Positions 16,325 through 23,933 of a DNA stretch of 64,000 bases are shown piece by piece. The stretch covers positions 1 through 64,000 of the forward strand of contig JAEWBO010000025.1 in assembly GCA_023391105.1 (NCBI GenBank). Reading direction: 5' to 3'. The first letter of the stretch is position 1, and every line of letters begins with the position of its first letter. Made by a program: the position numbers and the translations under genes. The notes below the pieces were generated by a model. That model had not been told where the DNA came from and did no database searches. It saw only the letters and a list, made by a program, of their open reading frames with translations. Source of the DNA: Bacillota bacterium. GTDB taxonomy: Bacteria > Bacillota > Clostridia > Christensenellales > SZUA-584.

Positions 16325-16867
16325 ATGAAAAATTTGAATATTCATACGATGATTATCATGGCGCTGCTTGCGGCGCTGGGCGCCGTTTTCAGCGCGTTTC
16401 TCTCAGTGGAGCTTAACTTTACAGGCGTCAAAACGATAGAGCTGTCGCTCACGCCACTGCCTATCATGCTTGCGGGCATATTCCTCGGGCCGCTTGCGGG
16501 CGGCATCGTGGGCTTTGTGGCGGACACGGCAGGCTTCTTTATGGGCGTGCAAGTAGGCGCATATAATCCCGTCTTTTCTATCACGATGGCGCTCTTCGGC
16601 GTGATTGCGGGGCTTTTCTACTTGCGCAGCAAAAAGAACACCATTTGGAAGGTGACGGGAGCGGCCGTTACGGCGCAGCTTGTCTGCTCCGTGGTGCTCA
16701 ATACTTTGCTTGTGTGGTTATTCTATGGGGTGCCGATTGCGGTGCTGATACTGCCAAGGCTCATAGGCGCCGCTGTGGAGCTGCCGCTTTACGCTTGGCT
16801 GCTCATGACACTGGTGGAGAGCTTAAGACCGATTATCAACAAACGTTTGAAGCTGGCAGGCGCTTAA
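16325..16867 (+). CDS. folT: ECF transporter S component, folate specific
   Basis: 180 residues starting at the ATG at 16325 (GGAAGGAGG 10 nt upstream); the longer in-frame GTG start would lie inside the riboswitch. Six hydrophobic segments with the FolT/RibU-like pattern (IIMALLAALGAVF, LPIMLAGIFLGPLAGGIVGFVAD). S components bind the vitamin and dock with the shared EcfAA'T module, which is not in this window. Control by the THF riboswitch directly supports folate as substrate. Confidence 0.93.
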   Translation: MKNLNIHTMIIMALLAALGAVFSAFLSVELNFTGVKTIELSLTPLPIMLAGIFLGPLAGGIVGFVADTAGFFMGVQVGAYNPVFSITMALFGVIAGLFYLRSKKNTIWKVTGAAVTAQLVCSVVLNTLLVWLFYGVPIAVLILPRLIGAAVELPLYAWLLMTLVESLRPIINKRLKLAGA

Positions 16868-16883
16868 CGATCCAATAATACAA

Positions 16884-16916
16884 ACAATTTCAGCCGGTTG
16901 GGTTATCCAATCGGCT
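16884..16916 (+). repeat. Left copy of a 33-bp direct repeat containing a terminator stem
   Basis: Identical over 33 bp to 17052-17084. It contains an 11-nt stem (16891-16901 with 16907-16917) but is not followed by T residues, unlike the right copy. Together they bracket repeat element R1 copy 1. Confidence 0.85.
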
Positions 16917-16921
16917 CAGAG

Positions 16922-17054
16922 TGTCGATAGAAACTCATTTTGTCATTCTGAGCTTGTCGAAGAATCCCATGAAAAGTGCTTTGTAGAGGGGATTCCAATT
17001 CACTCCGTGGTCCAGTCGCTTAGCTTAATCATGACATAAGTAGGTTTTTTGACA
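16922..17054. repeat. Dispersed palindromic element R1, copy 1
   Basis: Begins with TGTCGATAGA and ends with TTTTTTGACA, which form imperfect terminal inverted repeats. The core starts TGTCATTCTGAGCTTGTCGA and contains AATCCC..GGGATT arms. A second copy with the same core lies at 50556-50676. Both sit between duplicated hairpins. It resembles the widespread family of TCATTCTGAG...GAAGAATC intergenic repeats. No coding capacity. Confidence 0.8.
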
Positions 17055-17058
17055 ATTT

Positions 17059-17094
17059 CAGCCGGTTGGGTTATCCAATCGGCTGTTTCTTTTT
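17059..17094 (+). terminator. Terminator downstream of folT
   Basis: 11-bp stem (17059-17069 with 17075-17085, one G-U pair) followed by TTTCTTTTT. It is the right-hand copy of the 33-bp duplication that flanks R1 copy 1. Confidence 0.85.
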
Positions 17095-17288
17095 GGCTGG
17101 AGAATAATAAAAGGAGTCTCTTTTGTTACACTTGGAGAAAACAGGTTATATATAACTGGTGTTATGCTCTCACGGCATAATACTGTTTTTAAGATACTAT
17201 ATTAGGCAATGACGCCTTTGGATAAAACCGCGGTTTGAGACGGCTTTTTATTCAAAGGCGTTATTATTTTGAAAGGTGGATATATTGG
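17095..17288 (+). promoter_or_regulatory. Structured leader of the EAL gene
   Basis: Contains a TATATAAC-like -10 box (about 17147-17154) behind TTACAC, an inverted repeat GTTATGC/GCATAAT (about 17160-17180), and a long hairpin whose arms 17208-17222 and 17251-17265 pair with two mismatches around an inner ACCGCGGT palindrome. The ribosome binding site lies just after the hairpin. I see no match to the c-di-GMP riboswitch core. Confidence 0.4.
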
Positions 17289-18524
17289 ATGCGGCGCACA
17301 GCATGTGGACAGACAATCAAACAACCCGACATCAAAAAAATACTGCGAAACAAAGCTCTGACAGCCCATTTTCAGCAGGTGGTATATGTCACGAGGAAGG
17401 TGGTCTGCGGAATGGAGGGGCTTATTCGTGGTACGGAGGCCGGTGTAACTGTGTCTCCCAAAGCGTTGTTTGATGCCGCACAAAAGAAGGGACTCACGCT
17501 TGAGCTGGACAGACTATGCCGCGAAAAGGTGATTGAGGCCTTTGGGCGCATTTATCCGCAAAACAAAGACAAGCTGTTGTTTTTGAATCTGGACGCATCT
17601 ATTCTCGATAACGTGTGGGGCTCAGAGTATCTGATGCGTCAGTCGCAAAGATACGGTATTAATCCCCAAAACATCGTGGTGGAGATCAACGAGACCAAGG
17701 TCCAAGACGGCGAGGCATTAAAGGCTTTTATCGCCTTTTACAGAAAAGCGGGCTTTTTGATCGCGCTCGATGATGTGGGGGCGGGCTTTTCCAATCTGGA
17801 CCGTATCCCTATTGTCAAACCGGACATCATCAAGGTGGATATCGGGCTGGTCCGCAATATACAAACCGACTATCACAAGCAGGAGGTTGTCAAATCGCTG
17901 ATCCGGCTCGCGACGCAAATCGGCGCGATGGTGGTGGCTGAAGGCGTAGAAACGGAGGAAGAGGCAATAGAAACGCTGCGTCTTGGCGTGAACATGATAC
18001 AGGGCTTTTATTTTTCCAGACCGGCCGTGCTTTCAGGAAAGCCATTCGATAACGAGCGAATCGATACGCTTGCCGCCAACTTCAAAAGCTATATGACAGA
18101 TGCGTTTCGGCACGAGAGACGCACATATAAGCAGATTGCGTCCATCGCTAAATCTGCACTGACGGAGCTTAACGGCTGCGAAGCGTTCAATGAGCGGCTG
18201 CATCTTATTGTGGGCAGTCACGATATGGTGGAATGCGCGTATGTGCTGGATGAAAGCGGCCTGCAATGCAGCGAAACCGTGTTTGGCAGCGGCAAGTGCG
18301 GCGCCCGCGAAAATCTGATTTTCTATTCGGCAAGCAGCGGTACAGACCATTCCATGAAGCTGTATTATTATCAGATTGCCAACGGCAAGCGCGACAAATA
18401 CATGACTGAGCCGTATGTGTCTCTCGCGACGGGCAACCTATGCGTGACGTTCGCCGAGACCTTCAAGAGCGCCGACAACAAAAAGTACATACTGTGCATG
18501 GATTTTTGTGAGTCGGAAGGGTAA
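17289..18524 (+). CDS. EAL-domain c-di-GMP phosphodiesterase with YkuI_C-like sensor domain
   Basis: 411 residues from the ATG at 17289, with AAGGTGGA 8 nt upstream. The EAL domain (about 15-250) keeps the metal and catalytic residues: EGLIR (Glu43), the Asn of FLNLD, VEIN-E, DDVGAGFSN, K of IIKVD, E of VAEGVE and Q of IQGF. It should hydrolyse c-di-GMP. The C-terminal about 150 residues contain a Cache/PDC-like pattern (LDESGLQCSETVF and EPYVSLATGNLCVTFAE) as in YkuI. No membrane segment, so it is cytoplasmic. An HD-GYP gene lies nearby. Confidence 0.93.
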   Translation: MRRTACGQTIKQPDIKKILRNKALTAHFQQVVYVTRKVVCGMEGLIRGTEAGVTVSPKALFDAAQKKGLTLELDRLCREKVIEAFGRIYPQNKDKLLFLNLDASILDNVWGSEYLMRQSQRYGINPQNIVVEINETKVQDGEALKAFIAFYRKAGFLIALDDVGAGFSNLDRIPIVKPDIIKVDIGLVRNIQTDYHKQEVVKSLIRLATQIGAMVVAEGVETEEEAIETLRLGVNMIQGFYFSRPAVLSGKPFDNERIDTLAANFKSYMTDAFRHERRTYKQIASIAKSALTELNGCEAFNERLHLIVGSHDMVECAYVLDESGLQCSETVFGSGKCGARENLIFYSASSGTDHSMKLYYYQIANGKRDKYMTEPYVSLATGNLCVTFAETFKSADNKKYILCMDFCESEG

Positions 18525-18548
18525 GAAAGGTTTACTACCAAAAAAATG

Positions 18549-18572
18549 AAGGGCAGTTTTGCTGCCTTTTGT
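18549..18572 (+). terminator. Terminator after the EAL gene
   Basis: Short stem GGCAG/CTGCC (18552-18566) preceded by A residues and followed by TTTT, 25 bp after the stop. Confidence 0.7.
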
Positions 18573-18604
18573 ATTGTGGCTTGATAAAAAACGATTGATA
18601 TCGC

Positions 18605-18817
18605 TTACACCCTGCGCCGTTTACCGCAGCTTTGGCACACCGCGTATGTGACGGTGCGCGAGCGTCTGCCGCGAATCAGCATGAAAAGCGCGACCCAGCC
18701 GATTATGGGTATCAAAAGCAGGAAAATGTAAAACAGCGTGAGCAGACAGCCGCGCGGACGCTGCTCCGACACCGGGGTCACAAACACATTGGGGCTGCCG
18801 CAACGGGAACACACCAT
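18605..18817 (-). CDS. Small zinc-ribbon membrane protein
   Basis: 70 residues with CxxC at positions 3-6 and again at 60-63, flanking a hydrophobic segment (about 24-46) and a basic RGRRSR stretch. Likely a single-pass membrane protein whose ends jointly bind zinc on the cytoplasmic side, or two rubredoxin-like knuckles. GGAG lies 6 nt before the ATG. The function is unknown; small zinc-ribbon membrane proteins of this shape are common in Firmicutes. Confidence 0.75.
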   Translation of the reverse strand: MVCSRCGSPNVFVTPVSEQRPRGCLLTLFYIFLLLIPIIGWVALFMLIRGRRSRTVTYAVCQSCGKRRRV

Positions 18818-18880
18818 AAACGTCTCCTATCTAAGGTGAAAGCTAAATGTAATTATTTCTAGGCTGCTAAAAAAGTCTTC

Positions 18881-18972
18881 AAATATAATTCGTGGGCAAG
18901 ACGGGTTGTACCCGCGCAGCCCACACCTTTCGGCTTTGCGCAGTTTCGAGTTTGCGAGGAACAAGCAAAACC
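18881..18972 (-). repeat. Dispersed palindromic element R2, copy A
   Basis: Read on the minus strand it starts GGTTTTGCTTGTTC and ends GTCTTGCCCACGAATTATAT, the same two ends found in the longer element at 48145-48306. Inside, GTGGGC/GCCCAC arms enclose a CGGGT/ACCCG stem. Non-coding. It lies between the small zinc-ribbon gene and the HD-GYP gene. Confidence 0.78.
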
Positions 18973-18978
18973 GGTAAA

Positions 18979-19011
18979 TTGTTGGAAAACCGTAGGTTTT
19001 TCGACAATCTC
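18979..19011. repeat. Imperfect hairpin downstream of the HD-GYP gene
   Basis: ATTGTTGGAAAACC pairs with GGTTTTTCGACAAT around GTA. There is no U tract on either strand, so a terminator role is uncertain. Confidence 0.5.
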
Positions 19012-19054
19012 ATTATATCAGCTGCTGTGAGTGCAGGCAACCATCCAAAAGCGC

Positions 19055-19945
19055 TTATACCGGGCGTTCGCAAAGAAGCTTCTCTATCACTGAGACGCAT
19101 TCGGCTTCGAATTTGGGCCCTTCGTCCTTGATGATTTGAATGGCCACAGCAACGCTTTTACCGGGGCGGTACGGCCGGTGTGATGTGATGGCGTCCAGCA
19201 CGTCCGCTAACATGGTAATTTTGGCGTATGCATGAATGTTGTCTGACTTAAGGCCGTAAGGGTAGCCGCTGCAGTCCAAACGCTCGTGATGCTGCAAAAT
19301 CATGGCGATGCAATCATCGCTCAGGCCGCAATTAGCCACGAGACTTATGCCAAGCTCGCTATGTTTTCGCATAAGCTCCATCTGCATGTCATCAAGTGAG
19401 GAATCTTTTTGTATGATAGACGTTGAAACCAAAAGCTTTCCCACATCGTGCAGCAGGCCGCCGAGCCCTATACATTCAAGCTCCTTTTTGTGATAACCCA
19501 ATTCGGCGGCTATCATGACCGATATGACAGCGACATTGACTGAATGCGTGTAAACCCAGTCGAAACGCGATTTAAGCAAATCGAAGTAATCAAGCCAAGC
19601 CGCTCCTGTTGCATCGGCCACGATGCGTGTGACGATATCGATGGCATATTGGAATTTATTCTTTTCGACATAGTGAAGATTTTTTAAGATTTGACTCGTA
19701 TCAATGGTGTGCGGAATCGCTAAGTTTTTTTGTGGGCTTATTTGTGTGTTGAAGGGAACCGAATCTTCTAGTGTTTTGCAAGATGTTTTTTTCTCATAAT
19801 AAGAGTTCCCTTGGTGCGGGTTATTGCTGCATGATTTTTTGTACACTTTTTTAGTCTCACTTTTGTTGCGAATAAGTATTGTAAATATATAGATTAAAAT
19901 TACAGGTATACCTATGAGATTATAGCCCGAAATACCAGTTAACAC
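19055..19945 (-). CDS. HD-GYP domain protein (c-di-GMP phosphodiesterase class)
   Basis: 296 residues from a GTG start with a weak ribosome binding site; a later start is possible. An N-terminal membrane helix (about 9-25) leads to a charged linker and an HD-GYP domain with the metal motif HDVGK (about residue 168), HHERLD and GYPYGL (G-Y-P in place of strict GYP-x-x-K context). The enzyme class degrades c-di-GMP to pGpG or GMP. It is anchored in the membrane by inference. Only 0.5 kb from the EAL gene and convergent with it. Confidence 0.88.
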   Translation of the reverse strand: MLTGISGYNLIGIPVILIYIFTILIRNKSETKKVYKKSCSNNPHQGNSYYEKKTSCKTLEDSVPFNTQISPQKNLAIPHTIDTSQILKNLHYVEKNKFQYAIDIVTRIVADATGAAWLDYFDLLKSRFDWVYTHSVNVAVISVMIAAELGYHKKELECIGLGGLLHDVGKLLVSTSIIQKDSSLDDMQMELMRKHSELGISLVANCGLSDDCIAMILQHHERLDCSGYPYGLKSDNIHAYAKITMLADVLDAITSHRPYRPGKSVAVAIQIIKDEGPKFEAECVSVIEKLLCERPV

Positions 19946-20195
19946 AAGCCTAAGATATAAATGTCATAGTGACTGCGCAAAGCAGCCGACATAACGGCAT
20001 AAATATAGATGGAAGCAGTTTGGCAAGGTTAAGGGATATGAACAGGAAAAAGCGTATAATGCAAGCGAAAACAGCGGGTTTACAAACTGCTTAATGACAT
20101 TATTTTTTATATAGGACAAAACGTTATTTTTGATTTAGGAACGTTCAAAACTGTAGAGGAAGCGAATGAAGCGTCTCGAAAACTATCAATAAGAA
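19946..20195. other. Intergenic region with gene debris
   Basis: No intact gene. A short frame on the plus strand ending at 20200 looks like the end of an AP2-type DNA-binding domain (separate entry). The remainder shows no recognisable element. Confidence 0.4.
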
Positions 20196-20200
20196 AGTAA
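20096..20200 (+). pseudogene. Possible remnant of an AP2-like DNA-binding domain
   Basis: The frame ending at the TAA 20198-20200 reads ...VIFDLGTFKTVEEANEASRK, which fits the L-G-x-F-x-T-x-E-E-A-x-x-A signature found at the end of AP2/ERF-type modules in phage HNH endonucleases and integrases. It lacks a start and the rest of the domain, with a stop 40 codons upstream. It is only about 35 residues, so the match could be chance. Confidence 0.3.
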
Positions 20201-20227
20201 AAAGCAGAGGTCTTTTGCCCTCTGCTT
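20196..20227 (-). terminator. Terminator of the dnaX-ybaB-recR operon
   Basis: Nine-base-pair stem (20219-20227 with 20202-20210) followed on the minus strand by TTTTTAC, 25 bp after the last gene of the operon. Confidence 0.85.
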
Positions 20228-20251
20228 GAAAGGATTTTTATATTGCGCTTT

Positions 20252-20440
20252 TTACAGTGCTTCTTTGTGCAGCTCTCTGGCTTTCTTGAGCATATACACA
20301 TATCTCTTTTTGGCGGCTTCCATGTCATATATCGCAAAATCAATCAGATCGGGGTCCGCCACGTTGTCAAAATAGTTCTGCGCTGCCTGCCATATGGCAT
20401 AAGCGCGTTTCACCTCGTTCGTGTATTCGCTGGCTTCCAT
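20252..20440 (-). CDS. DUF2508 (YaaL-like) protein
   Basis: 62 residues from the ATG at 20440, chosen because AGGGAGG lies 9 nt upstream. Rich in Glu, Lys, Tyr and Ala, with aromatic residues spaced as in the YaaL/DUF2508 family, which sits directly after recR in Bacilli and Clostridia. The function is unknown. Its place after recR is the main support. Confidence 0.8.
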   Translation of the reverse strand: MEASEYTNEVKRAYAIWQAAQNYFDNVADPDLIDFAIYDMEAAKKRYVYMLKKARELHKEAL

Positions 20441-20509
20441 ACCGCATCCTCCCTTTTGTTGGTTGATGCTGTGTATTATTGCCACATTGTTATGTTTGTA
20501 TACCAAACG

Positions 20510-21115
20510 TTAATATATTGTCCGGCCTTCGATGGCACGCGAAAGCGTCACCTCATCGGTGTATTCCAGATCGGCACCGATCGGAACGCCATGCGCAATT
20601 CGCGTGATTTTTGAGACAAGCGGACGAATGGTCTTGGCGATATACGCGGCTGTGGCCGTGCCTTGCACGTCGGGATTCGTCGCAAGTATCACTTCGGCGA
20701 TGTCGCCCTTGGCCAGCCGGTCAATGAGCCCCGAAATATTGATGTCGTCCGGGCCGATGCCTTCCATGGGGGAGATGACGCCGTGCAGCACATGATAAAC
20801 GCCTTTAAACTCGCGCGTTTTTTCAATCGCCAGCACGTCCTTGATATCCGACACCACGCAGATGAGCGACCCGTCACGCCGGGCATCCTCGCAGACATCG
20901 CAAAGTGCTTCGCCTTTTTGCATGAGGTTGCCGCAATTCGGGCAATAGACCGCCGCTTTCTTGGCGTGAAAAAGATCCTTCGCGAATTCTTCCACGTCGG
21001 TATCGCTCATATGGATGACATGAAAGGCCAGCCGCTGGGCGGTTTTCTGGCCGATGCCCGGGAGCTTTGCAAACTGGTTGATCAGCCGGGCCACAGGTTC
21101 AATGATGCCGCTCAA
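20510..21115 (-). CDS. recR: Recombination mediator RecR
   Basis: 201 residues with an N-terminal helix-hairpin-helix (LPGIGQKTAQRLAFH), a four-cysteine zinc finger (CPNCG...CDVC, about 57-73) and a Toprim domain (VVSDIKDVLAIE, LATNPDVQGTATAAY). RecR works with RecF/RecO to load RecA on gapped DNA. It starts 2 bp downstream of ybaB within the dnaX operon. Confidence 0.97.
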   Translation of the reverse strand: MSGIIEPVARLINQFAKLPGIGQKTAQRLAFHVIHMSDTDVEEFAKDLFHAKKAAVYCPNCGNLMQKGEALCDVCEDARRDGSLICVVSDIKDVLAIEKTREFKGVYHVLHGVISPMEGIGPDDINISGLIDRLAKGDIAEVILATNPDVQGTATAAYIAKTIRPLVSKITRIAHGVPIGADLEYTDEVTLSRAIEGRTIY

Positions 21116-21117
21116 AG

Positions 21118-21462
21118 CTAGAACATGCCTCCAAGATCGATGCCGCCGGTGACCGCGTTTACCTTGTTTTGCATCACGCTGTCCGCTTTAGCAAGTGCTT
21201 CGTTCACTGCCGCTGTGATTAAGTCTTCCAGCATCTCGATATCGTCCGGATCAGCCGCCTCGGGTGAAATCTTTATGCTGATTATCTTCTTCGCGCCGTT
21301 TGCGCGCACTGTGACCGCACCGCCGCCCGCCGTGGCTTCCACTTCTGACTGCTCGGCTTCGGCCTGTGCCGCCGCCATATCCGCTTGCATTTTCTGGGCT
21401 TTGGCCAGCATGGAACCCATGTTCATTGCACTGCCGCCACCGAAAGATTTTCTCTTTGCCAT
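21118..21462 (-). CDS. YbaB/EbfC nucleoid-associated protein
   Basis: 114 residues. A Met/Gln/Ala-rich helix (AKAQKMQADMAAAQAE) is followed by the compact YbaB sheet (VTVRANGAKKIISIKISPEAADPDD), a long helix and a glycine-rich tail. Dimers bind DNA. Located between dnaX and recR as in most Firmicutes. AGGAGG precedes the ATG. Confidence 0.95.
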   Translation of the reverse strand: MAKRKSFGGGSAMNMGSMLAKAQKMQADMAAAQAEAEQSEVEATAGGGAVTVRANGAKKIISIKISPEAADPDDIEMLEDLITAAVNEALAKADSVMQNKVNAVTGGIDLGGMF

Positions 21463-21473
21463 GAGAAACCTCC

Positions 21474-23033
21474 TTATATTTCTTCGATTTTATCCCCAAA
21501 CATCGCAAGTATGTCCGATTCACCTGATTTTGAACCGGATTCTTTTTCGATGATGATGCTCAGATTCATCTGTCTGCCTGTCAATTTTTCGAGCACTTCA
21601 CCCATCGCCTTTTGCGCGGGAGTATGCTTTAAGAACTCAGCTGCCATTTCTGCATCGCCGCCAAACGTGATCTCCAACCCGTCTTCACCCTTGTGCACCA
21701 CTTGTTTGGCCTTCGCCGCATGCGGATACACAAAATAGTACGCATCTGCTTTCAGTGCGGCCAGCAGCTTTTGCCACAGCTCCTGTGCGTCGCTGACACC
21801 CTGAGATGATGGTGCTTTATTGTGCGCTTTGGTTACGGCTTTGACCGGCGCTTTGGCTTTGGGCGTTTCAGGCAGCACAGCCTGAACAGGCGCCGCTGCT
21901 GCGGGTCGCTTTTCCAACGCCGTCAGACGCGCCTCCAGCTTTTCAATGCGCGTGCTGTCGGGTCCCGAATCGTCATCCTCGGGGCACATCAGCGCCATAA
22001 CAGCTGTTTCGAGCACGATATCCGCGCGCAGATTCTGGCGCATCTCGTACTCCTTTTGAATGAGTATATTGAGCGCGCGAATGCATGCGTTTTTACCGAA
22101 GCTCTTGGCCTTGGCTTCAAGGTCGCTGTCGTCTGAATCGCCCGCGCCGACGGACAGCCACATCATGCGGCGAAACGACTCGGCAAGGTCTTTGATGAGT
22201 GCGCGTGTGTCCGCGCCAGCCATCAGCAGTGAGGCGAGTCGCTCAAGCGCGCCTTTCTCATCGTAAGCCGTGATGCAGTCGATAAGACCATAAAGCATTT
22301 GCGCATCGCCGCCGCCCAGCGCCGCTGTCACACTTTGCTCTGTGACCTTGCCGGATGCTGCGCATTGATCGAGTATCGAAAGCGCGTCGCGCAACCCGCC
22401 CTCGGCTGCTCGCGCAATGGTGCGCAGTGCCTCGGTCTCAAACTCGTAGCCCTCGCCCTTGGCGACCTCGGCCAGCCGGGCCGTGATATCCTCCGCAGAT
22501 ATGCGTTTGAAATCAAAACGCTGGCAGCGAGAGAGTATCGTTGCGGGCAGCTTGTGCGGCTCGGTGGTCGCGAGTATGAATATGACGTGCGCAGGCGGTT
22601 CTTCGAGCGTTTTTAACAAAGCGTTAAACGCGCCCTTAGACAACATATGCACCTCGTCGATGATATAGACCTTGTATCGGCAGATGGCAGGCAGTAGATT
22701 CACGCGGTCGCGTATCTCGCGAACGCTGTCCACGCCGTTGTTAGACGCCGCATCGATTTCAACGATATCGACGGGGTTTTCCGCCGACGATTCCACACAA
22801 GCGTCACACTGTCCGCAGGGCTCATTTTCCTGACGTGCTTTGCAGTTCACAGCGCGCGCAAATATTTTGGCCAGACTTGTTTTGCCGGTGCCTCTCGGGC
22901 CTGAAAAAAGATAAGCATGTGCAATACGCCCGGATTCGATCTGCCCGGTCAGCACCTTTATGATATGCTCTTGCCCCGACACCTCGGCAAACCGTGCGGG
23001 TCGCCAGGTGCGGTACAAAGCTCTGTACGCCAT
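21474..23033 (-). CDS. dnaX: DNA polymerase III subunit gamma/tau
   Basis: 519 residues from the ATG at 23033 (AGGAGG upstream), nine codons downstream of the longest frame. AAA+ clamp-loader domain with Walker A GPRGTGKTS, zinc module (C-x8-CGQC-x2-C near 65-80), DEVH Walker B and SRC sensor-1 motif. An Ala/Pro/Lys-rich linker (about 375-420) leads to a tau-type C-terminal domain. It loads the sliding clamp at the replisome. First gene of the operon. Confidence 0.97.
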   Translation of the reverse strand: MAYRALYRTWRPARFAEVSGQEHIIKVLTGQIESGRIAHAYLFSGPRGTGKTSLAKIFARAVNCKARQENEPCGQCDACVESSAENPVDIVEIDAASNNGVDSVREIRDRVNLLPAICRYKVYIIDEVHMLSKGAFNALLKTLEEPPAHVIFILATTEPHKLPATILSRCQRFDFKRISAEDITARLAEVAKGEGYEFETEALRTIARAAEGGLRDALSILDQCAASGKVTEQSVTAALGGGDAQMLYGLIDCITAYDEKGALERLASLLMAGADTRALIKDLAESFRRMMWLSVGAGDSDDSDLEAKAKSFGKNACIRALNILIQKEYEMRQNLRADIVLETAVMALMCPEDDDSGPDSTRIEKLEARLTALEKRPAAAAPVQAVLPETPKAKAPVKAVTKAHNKAPSSQGVSDAQELWQKLLAALKADAYYFVYPHAAKAKQVVHKGEDGLEITFGGDAEMAAEFLKHTPAQKAMGEVLEKLTGRQMNLSIIIEKESGSKSGESDILAMFGDKIEEI

Positions 23034-23261
23034 TTTGTCCTCCTGCGCGCAAAAATGCACATTACCAATATATCATTTGACAGCCCGTCTTGTCTACATT
23101 CGTGCTGCTGTTGGACTTTTTCAGTGCCCTCTTAATCTACATCCTTACGACTATTGTCATTATCGTATATAATAAGCACAAGAATTATTTTTCCAAAATC
23201 AATGCTACTCCATTTTCAATACAAATTATTATGATATGTTCCACTGAGGGAGGTGCAGAAT

Positions 23262-23933
23262 ATGCAAAAAATCTTAATCGTCGAAGATGATTTATCAATA
23301 CAAGCTTTGTTACATGACTTTTTACAGGAAGCAGGATACGAGATTGTTTTAGCATCAGATGGCGTGGAAGCAGTGTCTTTATTTTCGGCAAATACATTTG
23401 ACCTTGTGTTATTGGATATTATGCTCCCGAAAATAGACGGATACAGCGTTTGTGAAGTCATAAGAAAACAATCAAATGTCCCTGTCGTAATTTTAACTGC
23501 CCTGGATAGCGAAGCGGATATGTTGAAGGGTTTTGATTTATTGATAGATGATTATATGACAAAGCCCTTTTCTATGCCGGTTCTTTTGCGAAAAATCGCT
23601 GCCGTATTGCGGCGTACATCTATTCCAGAAACCGAAGAAATCTTACAGTATAAGAACATAAAATTGGATATTGCGGCCTATAAAGCCTATATTGATGGCA
23701 AAGATACGGACTTAACACCAAGAGAATTTGAAATACTGCGAGAGCTATTAACACACAAGGGCAGAATACTGACACGAGAAAATTTAATCAACCTCCTTTG
23801 GAAATATGATTTTTACGGAGATGAACGTATCATTGATACTCATATCAAGAACTTACGAAAAAAGTTAAGTATTGAACTGATTGATACTGTTAGAGGGGTG
23901 GGATATAGAATTGATAAAGAAATTGAAAAGTAG
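23262..23933 (+). CDS. OmpR-family response regulator of the AT-rich two-component system
   Basis: 223 residues from the ATG at 23262, with GAGGGAGG 8 nt upstream; a GTG 9 bp earlier is less likely. Receiver with D9/D10, D52 and TKPF, then a winged helix ending in RGVGYRID. Noticeably more AT-rich than the flanking dnaX operon and using A/T-ending codons (for example ttg, tta, aaa, gat), as do the two following genes. Resembles VncR/VanR-like regulators. The target is unknown. Confidence 0.93.
   Translation: MQKILIVEDDLSIQALLHDFLQEAGYEIVLASDGVEAVSLFSANTFDLVLLDIMLPKIDGYSVCEVIRKQSNVPVVILTALDSEADMLKGFDLLIDDYMTKPFSMPVLLRKIAAVLRRTSIPETEEILQYKNIKLDIAAYKAYIDGKDTDLTPREFEILRELLTHKGRILTRENLINLLWKYDFYGDERIIDTHIKNLRKKLSIELIDTVRGVGYRIDKEIEK

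Noticed and set aside
17095..17288. c-di-GMP riboswitch before the EAL gene
   Set aside because: The conserved GEMM core and tetraloop/receptor are absent; only a long hairpin is present.
23034..23250. SRP RNA gene upstream of dnaX
   Set aside because: Common location in Firmicutes, but no conserved SRP Alu or helix 8 sequence is visible.
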